From assembly GCA_002392965.1 (NCBI GenBank), contig DGIA01000006.1:62001-126000 (forward strand): a DNA stretch of 64,000 nucleotides, given 5' to 3'. Origin of the DNA: Bacteroidales bacterium UBA3834 (GTDB lineage: Bacteria > Bacteroidota > Bacteroidia > Bacteroidales > P3). The notes beneath the pieces are model-generated. The model had not been told where the DNA came from and did no database searches. It saw nothing but the letters and a program-made list of their open reading frames with translations. Below are positions 32,813 to 41,593 of the stretch, in pieces. A program made the position numbers and the translations under genes. Within the stretch, counting starts at the first letter, position 1, and each line of letters starts with the position of its first letter.

Positions 32813-35800
32813 TTATCTGATAAGCGTCACAGTGCCGTGCATCTCAGACAGCGTGTTCATGCCGGGTTTGCGGTAGCGGCAAATATAGACGTAGGCGCCC
32901 GACGGCATCGGAGTGTTGTTGCAGGTACCATCCCACTCAAAGGTGGGATCGGTGGATTCGAAGACCTGCTCTCCGCGACGGTTATAGATATAGATATGGA
33001 AATACTCGTAGTTGTTGATGGTGTAGAGGCGGAAACGGGCATTATCGTCATTCGAGCCCGGAGTGAAGATATTGGGCACCCAAGCTGTATAAAGGTTGAC
33101 CAGGATTCCAAAAGGATATTCCACCGAGCAACCCAGTTCGTTGCGCGGTATCATCACCACATGCACCGAATCAGCACCCGTGGCTTCTTCAAAGGTGTGA
33201 ATCACCTCCGTACCCTCGGCCGTGGTTCCGTCGGCAAAACGCCAAGATGCACCTACACTGTACTGCGACACATCGCGCATCTTCACCGTGGGGTCATCGG
33301 TATCCACAATGCCAGGCTCCAACGACACCTTCGGCACAGGCATCGGTATCACGGTCACCGTCTTGTAGAGCGGCGTGGCATCACATCCGTTGTCTCCATG
33401 TCCCACCATCTTGTAGGTGGTATTGACTTTGGGCAACACTTTGATACTGCTGCCATCCTGCTGTCCATCCAACGAAGGATCCTCGGGTACGGACGACCAT
33501 GTATAGGAACTGGCATCGCCACCGAAAAGGCGCACTGTATCACCGGGACAAATGCGTCCGTCCTGTGGATTCATGGTCAACGTAGGCCGTACCAGATAGG
33601 CATGTATGCTGTCCCAAGCCGAGCACCCACGCGGGCTGCTCACTTTGACATAATAGGTGGCCACATCGGCATAAGGAGCCACCTGCAAAGTATTTCCTGT
33701 AGCAATAGGGCTACTGCCGTTGAGCGATGTAAACCATTGATAGGTGCATCCATCCACACCCACAGCATTCACCGTGGCATTGGTAGTGCTACCTTGGCAG
33801 ACGATAGTGTCGCCCTCCACCTCCAGTTCAGGGTGAACAAACACCCTCACGGTGTTGGAGTCTGTATCAGAACACCACACCGTATCGGTTCCAGGTGCCG
33901 ATCCCAAGGGATGATCAATATAATACTTACCGTTATATACTTTCAACACAATCGGTTCCACCGAGTGAGTGAACGACCGTACGATGGTCTTCTCTTCATC
34001 ACCGGCACCCCTCACGGTATCGCTCAGCGTCATGTCGTCCTCCGGCGCATCCTCGGGACGGAAAGCCCACAATCGTTTGGTCACTCCTGTGCTCACATCT
34101 TTCAGCGTAGTCTCGTCGTCGTCGCACAACACAGTGTCCGACACCGTCATCCGTGCCGTGGGGTTGGCAATGGCCCGTATCTTGTATTTCTTCTCCGAAT
34201 AGCAGGCATTGTGGGGCAACGCGTCGTCGCCCGTCAGCAATTCATCATTGATGTTGGTTCGCACGAGAACGCCATGATAGTTTTCATCGTTGTAATGGAT
34301 AGTGACATTCTCGCCGGTATCCATCGAGGAGGGGGTTCCTAGACAATTCTGATTGTCATAAAACATCCAAATGGTGCTGTCATATCTCACCAAAGACTGG
34401 TTGCCAGGCACCCTGCTCAAGTTCTTCAATTGGATATCACCACCGCAAATAGACAAGGTGTCGATATCCATCGAAGGCTTGGTATTGGTCACATTGACAT
34501 AAATATACGACTTGAACCGCTTATCGGGGTCAAGTGCCGAAGTCACCTCACACCGGAAAGTCTGGCGCTCACCCACCGAGTCGATAGCCACAGGAGTGGC
34601 ACTCGGATTCTCGGGATGTGGACGGTAGCGCACTTCAAAGTCGCTTGTTTTCACCTTATAAAGATAGGCCGTATCCTGTTCGGTCATGCCATGGTTGATG
34701 GTATCCGACACCAGACGGAAGGAAAAATATTGATTGTCACCACCAGCATAAAGCGACTGGGTAGGGTCAGCCACACCGTAATTGGATGCATACCATACAT
34801 ACTTCTGCAGACCTCGGGGAGCGGCAAGGGTGGTCACCTCTGTCGCTTCGCCCGGAGGGCAGCCACTGGCCAAAATCTCCATCGGACGGCACTCACCGGC
34901 GATGTACGCATATGCATAGTGAGCCGTCATGCAACAGTCACTCATCAAGACTTCAATGCGAATATTCTCATACATCAGGCTGGCCAGGTTCAAAGCCACC
35001 TTACGCCAATCCTTGTAGGCAACCCCGCTTGTCCAAGTACCAATCAACCCCCATCCTTCGTTTCCCAGTTGCACTGTACCCCAACCTCCATAGCTGGGGG
35101 TGCTGTTCAATCCCTGACCCTGGGCAGGCGTCGAGGGTACCATATAACACAATGTATCGCACTGCCTACCGGAAGGAGCAGGAGTATTGGTCGGACTCAC
35201 TTGCACCCATCCAGTCGGGGTTTCCCTCATCACACGGATGATAAAGGCCGGGTCGCAGGCAATGCCATGTCCGGGTGCTTGAATGACGCAAGCGTAATAT
35301 ATGTACAACATGGCGTTCTGCGAGTTGACCTCCATGTTGTAATAGAGAGCCGTGGCATTGGTACCGCCACATGCGTCGCCGATACGGATACTGCGCGACA
35401 GGTTGGTGTTGATACCGATGGTATCGTGGGTGTTGAAATGCGTGGGTACATAGCGGACAACATTGCCCGTGTTGGCGTCATACCTGCCGCCCCCGGTGAT
35501 TGAATCATAGAGGGCAAAGGCGTTGTTTTGACCGAAGCCATTCGGGAAGCTGGCACCGCAACTGCTTCCCGACAACGTGGCAGTTGCCAAACCTGCAGCC
35601 TGAATGGTGTTACCCCAGTTCGTCATGCCAGTGACGCCGTGAATAGGATCGGGAGCTTGACCGTTACCACTCACCTTCTTTCCCAAAACGCCAGACCAAT
35701 AGTACCTGTTCGGAACACCCTGCTGAAAAGCCATCGGGTTGTTCCAACCCGGGCAAGCTTGGGCCTGATTGTAGGGTTGTGCACTCGCAGGCATCCATTG

Positions 35801-35872
35801 AGCTGCCAGCATCACCGTCAGCAATGCCGACAAAGCATAAAAGTGACGTCCTTTTATCATCATTTTATTCAT
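32813..35872 (-). CDS. Large secreted protein with T9SS type B sorting domain
   Basis: The protein of about 1019 residues has a signal peptide (ends Met-Pro-Ala-Ser-Ala-Gln). A long N-terminal region carries several Cys and Gly-rich segments. Ig-like/PKD-like modules follow (for example around Gly-Ala-Ser-Trp-Arg-Phe-Ala-Asp-Gly-Thr near residue 885). The C-terminus is the gliding-motility/CHU_C type sorting domain: Pro-Asn-Ile-Phe-Thr-Pro-Gly-x-Asn-Asp-Asp, Tyr-Ile-Tyr-Asn-Arg-Arg-Gly-Glu-Gln-Val-Phe, Trp-Asp-Gly, then Gly-x-Tyr-Val-Tyr. It is thus T9SS cargo. The start could also be 12 nt further upstream (35884). Its own promoter is at 35927. The specific function is unknown; a filament or adhesin role is possible. 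Confidence 0.87.
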   Translation of the reverse strand: MNKMMIKGRHFYALSALLTVMLAAQWMPASAQPYNQAQACPGWNNPMAFQQGVPNRYYWSGVLGKKVSGNGQAPDPIHGVTGMTNWGNTIQAAGLATATLSGSSCGASFPNGFGQNNAFALYDSITGGGRYDANTGNVVRYVPTHFNTHDTIGINTNLSRSIRIGDACGGTNATALYYNMEVNSQNAMLYIYYACVIQAPGHGIACDPAFIIRVMRETPTGWVQVSPTNTPAPSGRQCDTLCYMVPSTPAQGQGLNSTPSYGGWGTVQLGNEGWGLIGTWTSGVAYKDWRKVALNLASLMYENIRIEVLMSDCCMTAHYAYAYIAGECRPMEILASGCPPGEATEVTTLAAPRGLQKYVWYASNYGVADPTQSLYAGGDNQYFSFRLVSDTINHGMTEQDTAYLYKVKTSDFEVRYRPHPENPSATPVAIDSVGERQTFRCEVTSALDPDKRFKSYIYVNVTNTKPSMDIDTLSICGGDIQLKNLSRVPGNQSLVRYDSTIWMFYDNQNCLGTPSSMDTGENVTIHYNDENYHGVLVRTNINDELLTGDDALPHNACYSEKKYKIRAIANPTARMTVSDTVLCDDDETTLKDVSTGVTKRLWAFRPEDAPEDDMTLSDTVRGAGDEEKTIVRSFTHSVEPIVLKVYNGKYYIDHPLGSAPGTDTVWCSDTDSNTVRVFVHPELEVEGDTIVCQGSTTNATVNAVGVDGCTYQWFTSLNGSSPIATGNTLQVAPYADVATYYVKVSSPRGCSAWDSIHAYLVRPTLTMNPQDGRICPGDTVRLFGGDASSYTWSSVPEDPSLDGQQDGSSIKVLPKVNTTYKMVGHGDNGCDATPLYKTVTVIPMPVPKVSLEPGIVDTDDPTVKMRDVSQYSVGASWRFADGTTAEGTEVIHTFEEATGADSVHVVMIPRNELGCSVEYPFGILVNLYTAWVPNIFTPGSNDDNARFRLYTINNYEYFHIYIYNRRGEQVFESTDPTFEWDGTCNNTPMPSGAYVYICRYRKPGMNTLSEMHGTVTLIR

Positions 35873-35926
35873 TATTATCCTCATTTTAATCCAATTACAC
35901 ACACACCTATCCTATTTTACAATCAA

Positions 35927-35957
35927 CAAAAGTAGCAACTTTTTCTGACAATTGCAA
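35927..35957 (-). promoter_or_regulatory. Promoter of the T9SS type B gene
   Basis: On the minus strand TTG (35955-35957), a 20-nt spacer and TACTTTTG (35927-35934). The leader is about 50 nt and AT-rich. Confidence 0.78.
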
Positions 35958-36011
35958 CTTTTTTTTCACTTATATAGATACCTTGCACCCCTTATTTGTT
36001 GTCAATAGAAC

Positions 36012-36048
36012 AAAAAAAAAGTTCCCGCTCATCCGGGAACTTTTTTTT
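36012..36048 (-). terminator. Terminator of rpsA
   Basis: A hairpin with stem aagttcccg/cgggaactt (36019-36043 region) is flanked by A9 and T8, so on the minus strand it is a strong intrinsic terminator after rpsA. It would also work on the plus strand. Confidence 0.92.
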
Positions 36049-36074
36049 AGAACCATGTTTATTATGGCTCCGGC

Positions 36075-37844
36075 TTACTTCTCCTCTTTCAGTTTCTGGA
36101 AGATGTCGAGGTCGCCGAGAGTGGTCTTCTCGAGGTTCTCATTGATTTGCTTCACAGTCTTCTTCGTGGCGCGCTCCTTGCGGTCGTCACCCTCGCGGAC
36201 GGCGTCGCTGCCCTCCTGGAAAGTACGAGTGTGGCTCACGATGATTTTCTTCGAATCCTTGTTGAACTCGATGACCTTGAAGTCCAGAGTCTCACCCTGA
36301 CGGGCTTTGCTCTTGTCGGCTTTGTCAAGATGGCGCATCGGGGCGAAAGCCTCGACCTCGTAAGGCAGGATGACAGTGGCACCCTTGTCGTTGAGGTTGA
36401 CAATCTTGCCCTGATGAACACTACCCACGGTGAACAGGCTCTCATAGACATCCCAAGGATTGTCCTCGAGCTGTTTGTGACCAAGGCTCAGGCGACGGTT
36501 CTCAGCATCGACCTCGAGCACCACCACATCGATCTTCTCTCCAATTTTGGTAAACTCGGCGGGGTGTTTGATTTTCTTGCTCCAGCTGAGGTCGCTGATG
36601 TGGATGAGGCCATCGACACCCTCCTCCAGCTCCACAAAGATGCCGAAGTTGGTAAAGTTGCGCACCGTGGCAGTGTGCTTGCTGCCCACGGGGTAGCGGT
36701 CGGCGATGGTCAGCCAGGGATCGGGCATGAGCTGGCGCAGGCCGAGGCTCATCTTGCGGTTCTCGCGGTCGAGTGTCAGGATAACGGCCTCCACCTCGTC
36801 GCCCACCTTCAGGAAATCTTGGGCGCTGCGCAAGTGCTGGCTCCAGCTCATCTCACTCACGTGAATCAAGCCTTCCACGCCGGGCATCACCTCGACAAAG
36901 GCGCCATAGTCGGCAATGACCACCACCTTACCCTTGATGTGGTCACCTTCCTTCAAGTTGGCATCGAGTGCATCCCAAGGATGAGGAGTGAGCTGCTTCA
37001 GACCGAGGGCGATACGGCGTTTGGTCTCGTCGAAGTCGAGGATAACGACATTAATCTTCTGATCCAGCTGGACCACCTCGCTCGGATGGCTGATACGGCC
37101 CCAGCTCAGGTCGGTAATGTGGATGAGACCATCCACGCCGCCGAGATCCACAAAGACACCGTAGCTGGTGATGTTCTTCACCACACCTTCGAGCACCTGA
37201 CCCTTCTCCAGATGGCTGATGATCTCGGCCTTCTGAGCCTCGATCTCATCCTCGATGAGGGCCTTGTGGCTGACGACCACGTTCTTGTACTCATGGTTGA
37301 TTTTCACGACCTTGAACTCCATCGTCTTATCGACATACACATCGTAGTCGCGGATGGGTTTCACGTCGATCTGGCTACCGGGCAGGAAAGCCTCGATGTT
37401 CTCGAACACCGTGACAATCAGACCGCCCTTGGTACGGCTCTTCACATAGCCGGTGATAATCTCCTGGTTGTCGTAAGCCTCGTTGACACGCTCCCACGAT
37501 TTGAGGATGCGGGCCTTGCGATGGCTCAGCATCAGCTGGCCGTTGGCGTCCTCCTGGCTCTCGACATAGACCTCGATCTCGTCGCCAGCCTTCAGCTCAG
37601 GATTGTAGCGCACCTCGCTGATGGGGATGACACCGTCGCTCTTGGCGCCCACGTTCACCACCACTTCGCGGTCGTTGATCGACACCACGGTGCCCTTGAT
37701 CACTTCCTGCTCGGTGAACGAGTTGAAACTCTTCTCATAAGCATCGTTCTTCTCGCCAGCTTCTTGTTGTTTGATTTTGCCAGCCTTCTCATCGACAGCG
37801 TTCCAGTCGAAATCGGCCAGCGGTTGCACGTTCTTGTAGTCCAT
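36075..37844 (-). CDS. rpsA: 30S ribosomal protein S1
   Basis: The 589-residue protein has six S1 (OB-fold) RNA-binding domains, beginning near residues 50, 135, 220, 305, 390 and 480. The four central ones carry the clearest motif (Gly-Val-Phe-Val-Asp-Leu ... Gly-Leu-Ile-His-Ile-Thr/Ser-Asp-Leu-Ser-Trp). S1 delivers mRNA to the 30S subunit. Its presence in a lineage that mostly lacks Shine-Dalgarno sequences is notable. The start Met-Asp-Tyr-Lys-Asn at 37844 fits Bacteroidetes homologues and leaves a ~100-nt leader after the promoter; the longer open frame runs through the promoter itself. Confidence 0.96.
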   Translation of the reverse strand: MDYKNVQPLADFDWNAVDEKAGKIKQQEAGEKNDAYEKSFNSFTEQEVIKGTVVSINDREVVVNVGAKSDGVIPISEVRYNPELKAGDEIEVYVESQEDANGQLMLSHRKARILKSWERVNEAYDNQEIITGYVKSRTKGGLIVTVFENIEAFLPGSQIDVKPIRDYDVYVDKTMEFKVVKINHEYKNVVVSHKALIEDEIEAQKAEIISHLEKGQVLEGVVKNITSYGVFVDLGGVDGLIHITDLSWGRISHPSEVVQLDQKINVVILDFDETKRRIALGLKQLTPHPWDALDANLKEGDHIKGKVVVIADYGAFVEVMPGVEGLIHVSEMSWSQHLRSAQDFLKVGDEVEAVILTLDRENRKMSLGLRQLMPDPWLTIADRYPVGSKHTATVRNFTNFGIFVELEEGVDGLIHISDLSWSKKIKHPAEFTKIGEKIDVVVLEVDAENRRLSLGHKQLEDNPWDVYESLFTVGSVHQGKIVNLNDKGATVILPYEVEAFAPMRHLDKADKSKARQGETLDFKVIEFNKDSKKIIVSHTRTFQEGSDAVREGDDRKERATKKTVKQINENLEKTTLGDLDIFQKLKEEK

Positions 37845-37869
37845 TCTAATGGATTCTTTGTTTTTTTGT

Positions 37870-37928
37870 GTGCCCCTGCCAGGCACGGTTTGACATATAA
37901 AACACTTGTGCAGCAACCCGTTGGCAGG
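37870..37928 (-). promoter_or_regulatory. rpsA 5' leader with two exclusive pairings
   Basis: In the leader, GTGCC (transcript side of 37886-37882) can pair with GGCAC (37874-37870). Alternatively CCTGCCA (37928-37922) can pair with TGGCAGG (37881-37875). The two structures share bases and cannot coexist, a layout typical of a regulated ribosomal-protein leader. This is seen directly as complementarity; regulation is inferred. Confidence 0.4.
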
Positions 37929-37952
37929 ATACGGACCACACAATCGGAACTG

Positions 37953-37982
37953 CAAAGATACAACTTTTTCCCGACCCGGCAA
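37953..37982 (-). promoter_or_regulatory. Promoter of rpsA
   Basis: On the minus strand TTG (37980-37982), a 19-nt spacer and TATCTTTG (37953-37960). It is a full consensus match and excludes the upstream in-frame start of the rpsA reading frame. Confidence 0.88.
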
Positions 37983-38039
37983 GAAAAATGTTTCAGGAAT
38001 CCCTTTCACTCTTCCTTCACTTCCGTTTCACCTTCCTCT

Positions 38040-38150
38040 GACTTAGTAGTGACCTTATTCTTTTTTTATAGTCATTACTTGGTCAATACTAGGTCAATAC
38101 TAGGTCAATACCAGGTCATAAGGGATTCAAGGCTTAGTATCAGACAATTG
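38040..38150 (+). repeat. Dispersed intergenic element C (tandem 11-nt units)
   Basis: Units gtcattacttg, gtcaatactag, gtcaatactag and gtcaataccag (38071-38114) are followed by gtcataaggga and the tail cttagtatcag (38132-38142). On the left is gacttagtag, an inverted-like unit, with a longer diverged spacer than in A and B. It lies between rpsA (56 nt upstream of its -33 box) and the end of the sugar-transporter gene. Confidence 0.82.
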
Positions 38151-38159
38151 CAAATCTCC

Positions 38160-38220
38160 AAAAAGCCTATCCCGCTGACCGTCAATCCTTTCTTCTTCAG
38201 GACACATGTCAGCGGGATAT
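38160..38220 (-). terminator. Terminator of the sugar transporter gene
   Basis: A 12-bp perfect stem (38168-38179 with 38208-38219) with a long loop of 28 nt is followed on the minus strand by GGCTTTTTGG. The loop is unusually long for an intrinsic terminator. Confidence 0.65.
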
Positions 38221-38241
38221 GCTATCAAACTAACAACCAGC

Positions 38242-39525
38242 CTATTCCACTGGAATGTCGCGGTTGACGTTTTTCGACCCCACGAGGGCGTAGAAGAGGA
38301 TGTAGGCAAAGCCTGCCACGACAATCCAGTAGGAGGGTTGGTAGCCGCCGACGCCAAAGATGTCAACCACGGCGTTCATGAACAACGGCAAAATGCCACC
38401 GCCGCACACCAAAGCCATGAAAAGCCCCGAGGCACGCTCGGTATAGCGGCCAAGACCTTCGACAGCCAGATTAAAGATACCGCCCCACATCACCGAAGTG
38501 CAGAGACCTACGCAAACCAGAAGAGCCGCGCTGAGGGGAATGTAGTTGAACCCAAAACCTTTGGCACCGTTAAATCCAGGGAAAGAAATGCTGACAGAGA
38601 CGGGAAGAATGATAGCCAGCAGCACTAGCACCACAGCCGCCGTGGCGACCACCGAAAGCATCTTGCGAGGCGATATTTTGGCACCCACCACGCCACCGAT
38701 AAGACGTCCTACAAGCATCAGTAACCAGTAGAATCCAGTAACCGAGGCCGCCACGTCATCGGGGTCGATACCATCGGCGAGGACATGTGCATCGGGATTC
38801 TGGAGCCATTTGTTCAGTATATTGGGCGTACCCACCTCGACACCGACATAGATAAAGATGGCGATGGCGCCGAGCACGAAGTGGCGGTATTTCAGCAAGC
38901 CACTCAACGGAAGATCGCGACTAGCCGACTGGGCCAACCCTTCGTTTTCGGGTATCTTTGTCAGCAGAATGACAACGAATGCGAAAGCGAAGATTGCCAA
39001 AGCTGTGTACATCAAGGGGAAGGTGTCGCTGATACGCGCCTCGACAATGCTGGGAATAAGCAGGCCCGTGAAGACGATGACGGCAGTGCCACAAAGGGAG
39101 TTGAAAGTGCCGCCGAACTGAATCAGCTGGTTTCCCTTGTTGCCGCCACCGCCAAGACGGTTCAGCATGGGGTTGACCACGGTGTTGAGCAGACACATGG
39201 AAAAACCCGCAATAAGGGCGCCGACAAGGTATATGCCGAAACTGCCCAACAGACCCGACATGAGCTGCACACCCACGCCGATAAAACCCACTGCCACGGC
39301 GATGAGGGCCGTGGTCTTGTAACCGCGCCGTTGCAACAAGTTGCCGGCAGGGATGCCCATGATGGCATAAGCGATAAAGTTGGCAAAGACACCAAGGGTG
39401 CCTTGCCAATTGGGGATGGTAAACTGGTTTTTCAGGATGTCACCCATAGGCGATGCCAAGTTTGTCACGAACGATATCATGCCGAAGAGCAGGATCATGA
39501 CGATGATAGGGAGAGCCTTTTTCAT
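38242..39525 (-). CDS. Sugar MFS transporter (FucP/GluP family)
   Basis: The 427-residue protein with about 12 membrane helices belongs to the proton-coupled fucose/glucose/galactose permease family. The N-terminal Gly-Met-Ile-Ser-Phe-Val-Thr-Asn-Leu-Ala-Ser-Pro after the first helix, the Ala-Ile-Met-Gly-Ile-Pro-Ala-Gly and Arg-Arg-Gly-Tyr-Lys motifs, and the Gln-Phe-Gly-Gly-Thr-Phe-Asn segment near residue 140 fit. The sugar is not predictable. It starts 30 nt after the second C10 peptidase gene without a separate promoter motif, so it may share its transcript. It ends at a hairpin terminator. Confidence 0.88.
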   Translation of the reverse strand: MKKALPIIVMILLFGMISFVTNLASPMGDILKNQFTIPNWQGTLGVFANFIAYAIMGIPAGNLLQRRGYKTTALIAVAVGFIGVGVQLMSGLLGSFGIYLVGALIAGFSMCLLNTVVNPMLNRLGGGGNKGNQLIQFGGTFNSLCGTAVIVFTGLLIPSIVEARISDTFPLMYTALAIFAFAFVVILLTKIPENEGLAQSASRDLPLSGLLKYRHFVLGAIAIFIYVGVEVGTPNILNKWLQNPDAHVLADGIDPDDVAASVTGFYWLLMLVGRLIGGVVGAKISPRKMLSVVATAAVVLVLLAIILPVSVSISFPGFNGAKGFGFNYIPLSAALLVCVGLCTSVMWGGIFNLAVEGLGRYTERASGLFMALVCGGGILPLFMNAVVDIFGVGGYQPSYWIVVAGFAYILFYALVGSKNVNRDIPVE

Positions 39526-39555
39526 AGGTTGAGGAATTGATAAGTTTAAGTGGGA

Positions 39556-41580
39556 TTATTGGACGATGATTTTCTTGGAACTTTCGCCAGCACGAACAAC
39601 ATAAACGCCGGCAGCGGGCATGACGGCCTGAAGACCGTGGGCCATCGAAGCACAGACACGACGGCCCTGAAGGTCAAAGACGGTGACGGGCTGGTCAGCT
39701 ACGACGGTGAGAGTATGCCCATCGACAGCGACATAGAAGTCGTCCTCAACAGGAGCGGCGATGCCGGCCGAGGGGTCATAGGCAATGCCGCGAATGGACC
39801 ATGTGACATAGGCTAAATTGACGGTATCCAATTCTTCCCAGACTCCATCGTGCATAATCCACGTACCGTCGGGATTGCCTGTATTGGGGGTAATGCCGGC
39901 CGGATACTTGACACTGTCGGTGGCGAAGGTAATCCAAAGGGGTTGACTGGCATCGAGTGTGACAGGATGGTCGAGCTCGATAGTGCGCCATCCATATGAA
40001 CGCAAGTTGAGGGTTGCATCGTAGAGGGGTGTTCCTTCAGGACGCTCGCCCTGATAGACACGCAGGCGATAGTCGCCAGTGGTGTAGATAAAGTTCTGCA
40101 CCTTGCGCAGCTCCTTGCCGGCCGGCACGCGGTCGGCGGGAATGCGAATGCCCCACTCGGTGTGGGCAAGGCTGTAGAGGGTGTCGAAATTGGGGACAAA
40201 ATCCATGCAGTAGCCGAGGGTGTCGGCACTGAGCGGCACAAAGACAGCGGTGTCACGGTAGTCGAGCGTCGGGAAATAGAAGATGGGGTTGGCATGGTTG
40301 CCGCTGGTCCAGTGATCAAAACGGTAGCCGTCGGCGGCGGTGGCGTAGAGGAGCACACGCGGGCTATCGACGCTGTAGGTACCACTGCCCTTCACTGTAC
40401 CATGAGCGGGGTCGTCGGGCACCACCTCGACGGTGGCGGTAGTCTCGTTACGCACGATAGGATAAACCCCGATAAGGGCATTGTTCATCTCGTCAAAAGA
40501 ACTGGTGCTGCCATTCATGCCAAAGGCCAGATGTCCGAACAGAAAATAGCCGTTGCTTTGTCCGCCCCAGCCCCAGTTGATATGGTAGCGGGTACCACGG
40601 ACACCGTCGAGGACAAAGGCATGGCCGCCACTGGAGCTGCTGCCAGTATATACCACGGGACGCCCTGCGCGTATCTCTCCGCCGATGAGTGATTTCCATT
40701 CGTCGAGGGTATAACCTTCCTTGAAAGCGGCATACATGGCAGGATTGTATCCGAAATGGTTCTCCAGAGCCAGTTCTGCAGAGAAACGCTTAAGCAGACC
40801 GCCTGACTGCTCGTAGGCGCCGCTGCCATCGACTCCGTAATTCATATCCATCGATGCGCCCACTTCGAAGCAGAGCTTGGCCACGGCATCGATCTGCTCG
40901 GCCGAACTGCTGGCCTTGAGCTCGTCGGGCATCAACGTAAAGTTGTAGGTCGAGGTGTCATAATTAACTCCGATAACACCGGAGCCTTTCCTCCACTGGT
41001 AGGAGTGACTGCCGCGGGGCTGAACAGGGTGCTGCCAATAACGCATCACCTGCGACACAGCGGTGGCGACACATCCCACCAAGGTATGGGCTTGCCGAAC
41101 GCTGTCGTAGGGGCAGCGGTTGTTATAACGCGGACTTTGGTTCCATTTGCTTGTCAATAGAGGATCCACATCACCCTCATTCCCATCCTTGGGCGAACAG
41201 GCGCCACTGAGTAAACCACGCCACTCTGAGGCCACTTCAGACGATGCAGTAAGACCCTGCGCACGTGCCTCGGAAATCTGACGACGGTAAGAATCCATCC
41301 AAGCCGACAGATTGCAGGGCATCTCCTCGACGCCGAAAGAATCCTCTTCTGAATATCCCAGCAAAGGGGTCACGCAGTCGTCGGCGGCCAACAACACAAA
41401 TCCATGGCCATCGACGGCATTGAAGATATAGCACTCGGTGATGTCTTTGGGGGTGACGTTGACAACGGCACGGCCGAGGAAACGCTCGGCGGCCTGACGG
41501 GCAGTGGCAGGATCCACCGGCTTGGCCATCGCCACAGCAGCGGCCAGCATCAAGGCAACAAAGGCAAACTGTCTTTTCAT
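39556..41580 (-). CDS. C10 family cysteine peptidase with T9SS sorting domain
   Basis: The 674-residue secreted protease is of the streptopain/SpeB family. The signal peptide (1-20) is followed by a propeptide (about 20-115) and the peptidase domain (about 130-375). The nucleophile lies in Val-Gly-Cys-Val-Ala-Thr-Ala-Val-Ser-Gln (about Cys168), and the histidine in Gly-Gly-His-Ala-Phe-Val-Leu-Asp-Gly (about His320) followed by His-Ile-Asn-Trp-Gly-Trp-Gly-Gly. An InlB-B-like module (about 390-440), a beta-sandwich and a type A sorting domain (Val-Phe-Asp-Leu-Gln-Gly-Arg ... Gly-Val-Tyr-Val-Val-Arg) follow. The start at 41580 is chosen because it opens the signal peptide. It is 13 nt after a paralogue. 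Confidence 0.92.
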   Translation of the reverse strand: MKRQFAFVALMLAAAVAMAKPVDPATARQAAERFLGRAVVNVTPKDITECYIFNAVDGHGFVLLAADDCVTPLLGYSEEDSFGVEEMPCNLSAWMDSYRRQISEARAQGLTASSEVASEWRGLLSGACSPKDGNEGDVDPLLTSKWNQSPRYNNRCPYDSVRQAHTLVGCVATAVSQVMRYWQHPVQPRGSHSYQWRKGSGVIGVNYDTSTYNFTLMPDELKASSSAEQIDAVAKLCFEVGASMDMNYGVDGSGAYEQSGGLLKRFSAELALENHFGYNPAMYAAFKEGYTLDEWKSLIGGEIRAGRPVVYTGSSSSGGHAFVLDGVRGTRYHINWGWGGQSNGYFLFGHLAFGMNGSTSSFDEMNNALIGVYPIVRNETTATVEVVPDDPAHGTVKGSGTYSVDSPRVLLYATAADGYRFDHWTSGNHANPIFYFPTLDYRDTAVFVPLSADTLGYCMDFVPNFDTLYSLAHTEWGIRIPADRVPAGKELRKVQNFIYTTGDYRLRVYQGERPEGTPLYDATLNLRSYGWRTIELDHPVTLDASQPLWITFATDSVKYPAGITPNTGNPDGTWIMHDGVWEELDTVNLAYVTWSIRGIAYDPSAGIAAPVEDDFYVAVDGHTLTVVADQPVTVFDLQGRRVCASMAHGLQAVMPAAGVYVVRAGESSKKIIVQ

Positions 41581-41593
41581 AAACAATATTTTT

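Noticed and set aside
37844..38009. Longer rpsA start (in-frame to 38009)
   Set aside because: The added residues would be encoded by the promoter itself and do not resemble S1.
36147..38267. A 706-codon plus-strand open frame opposite rpsA
   Set aside because: It is the complement of the S1 repeats and runs through the rpsA promoter and repeat element C.
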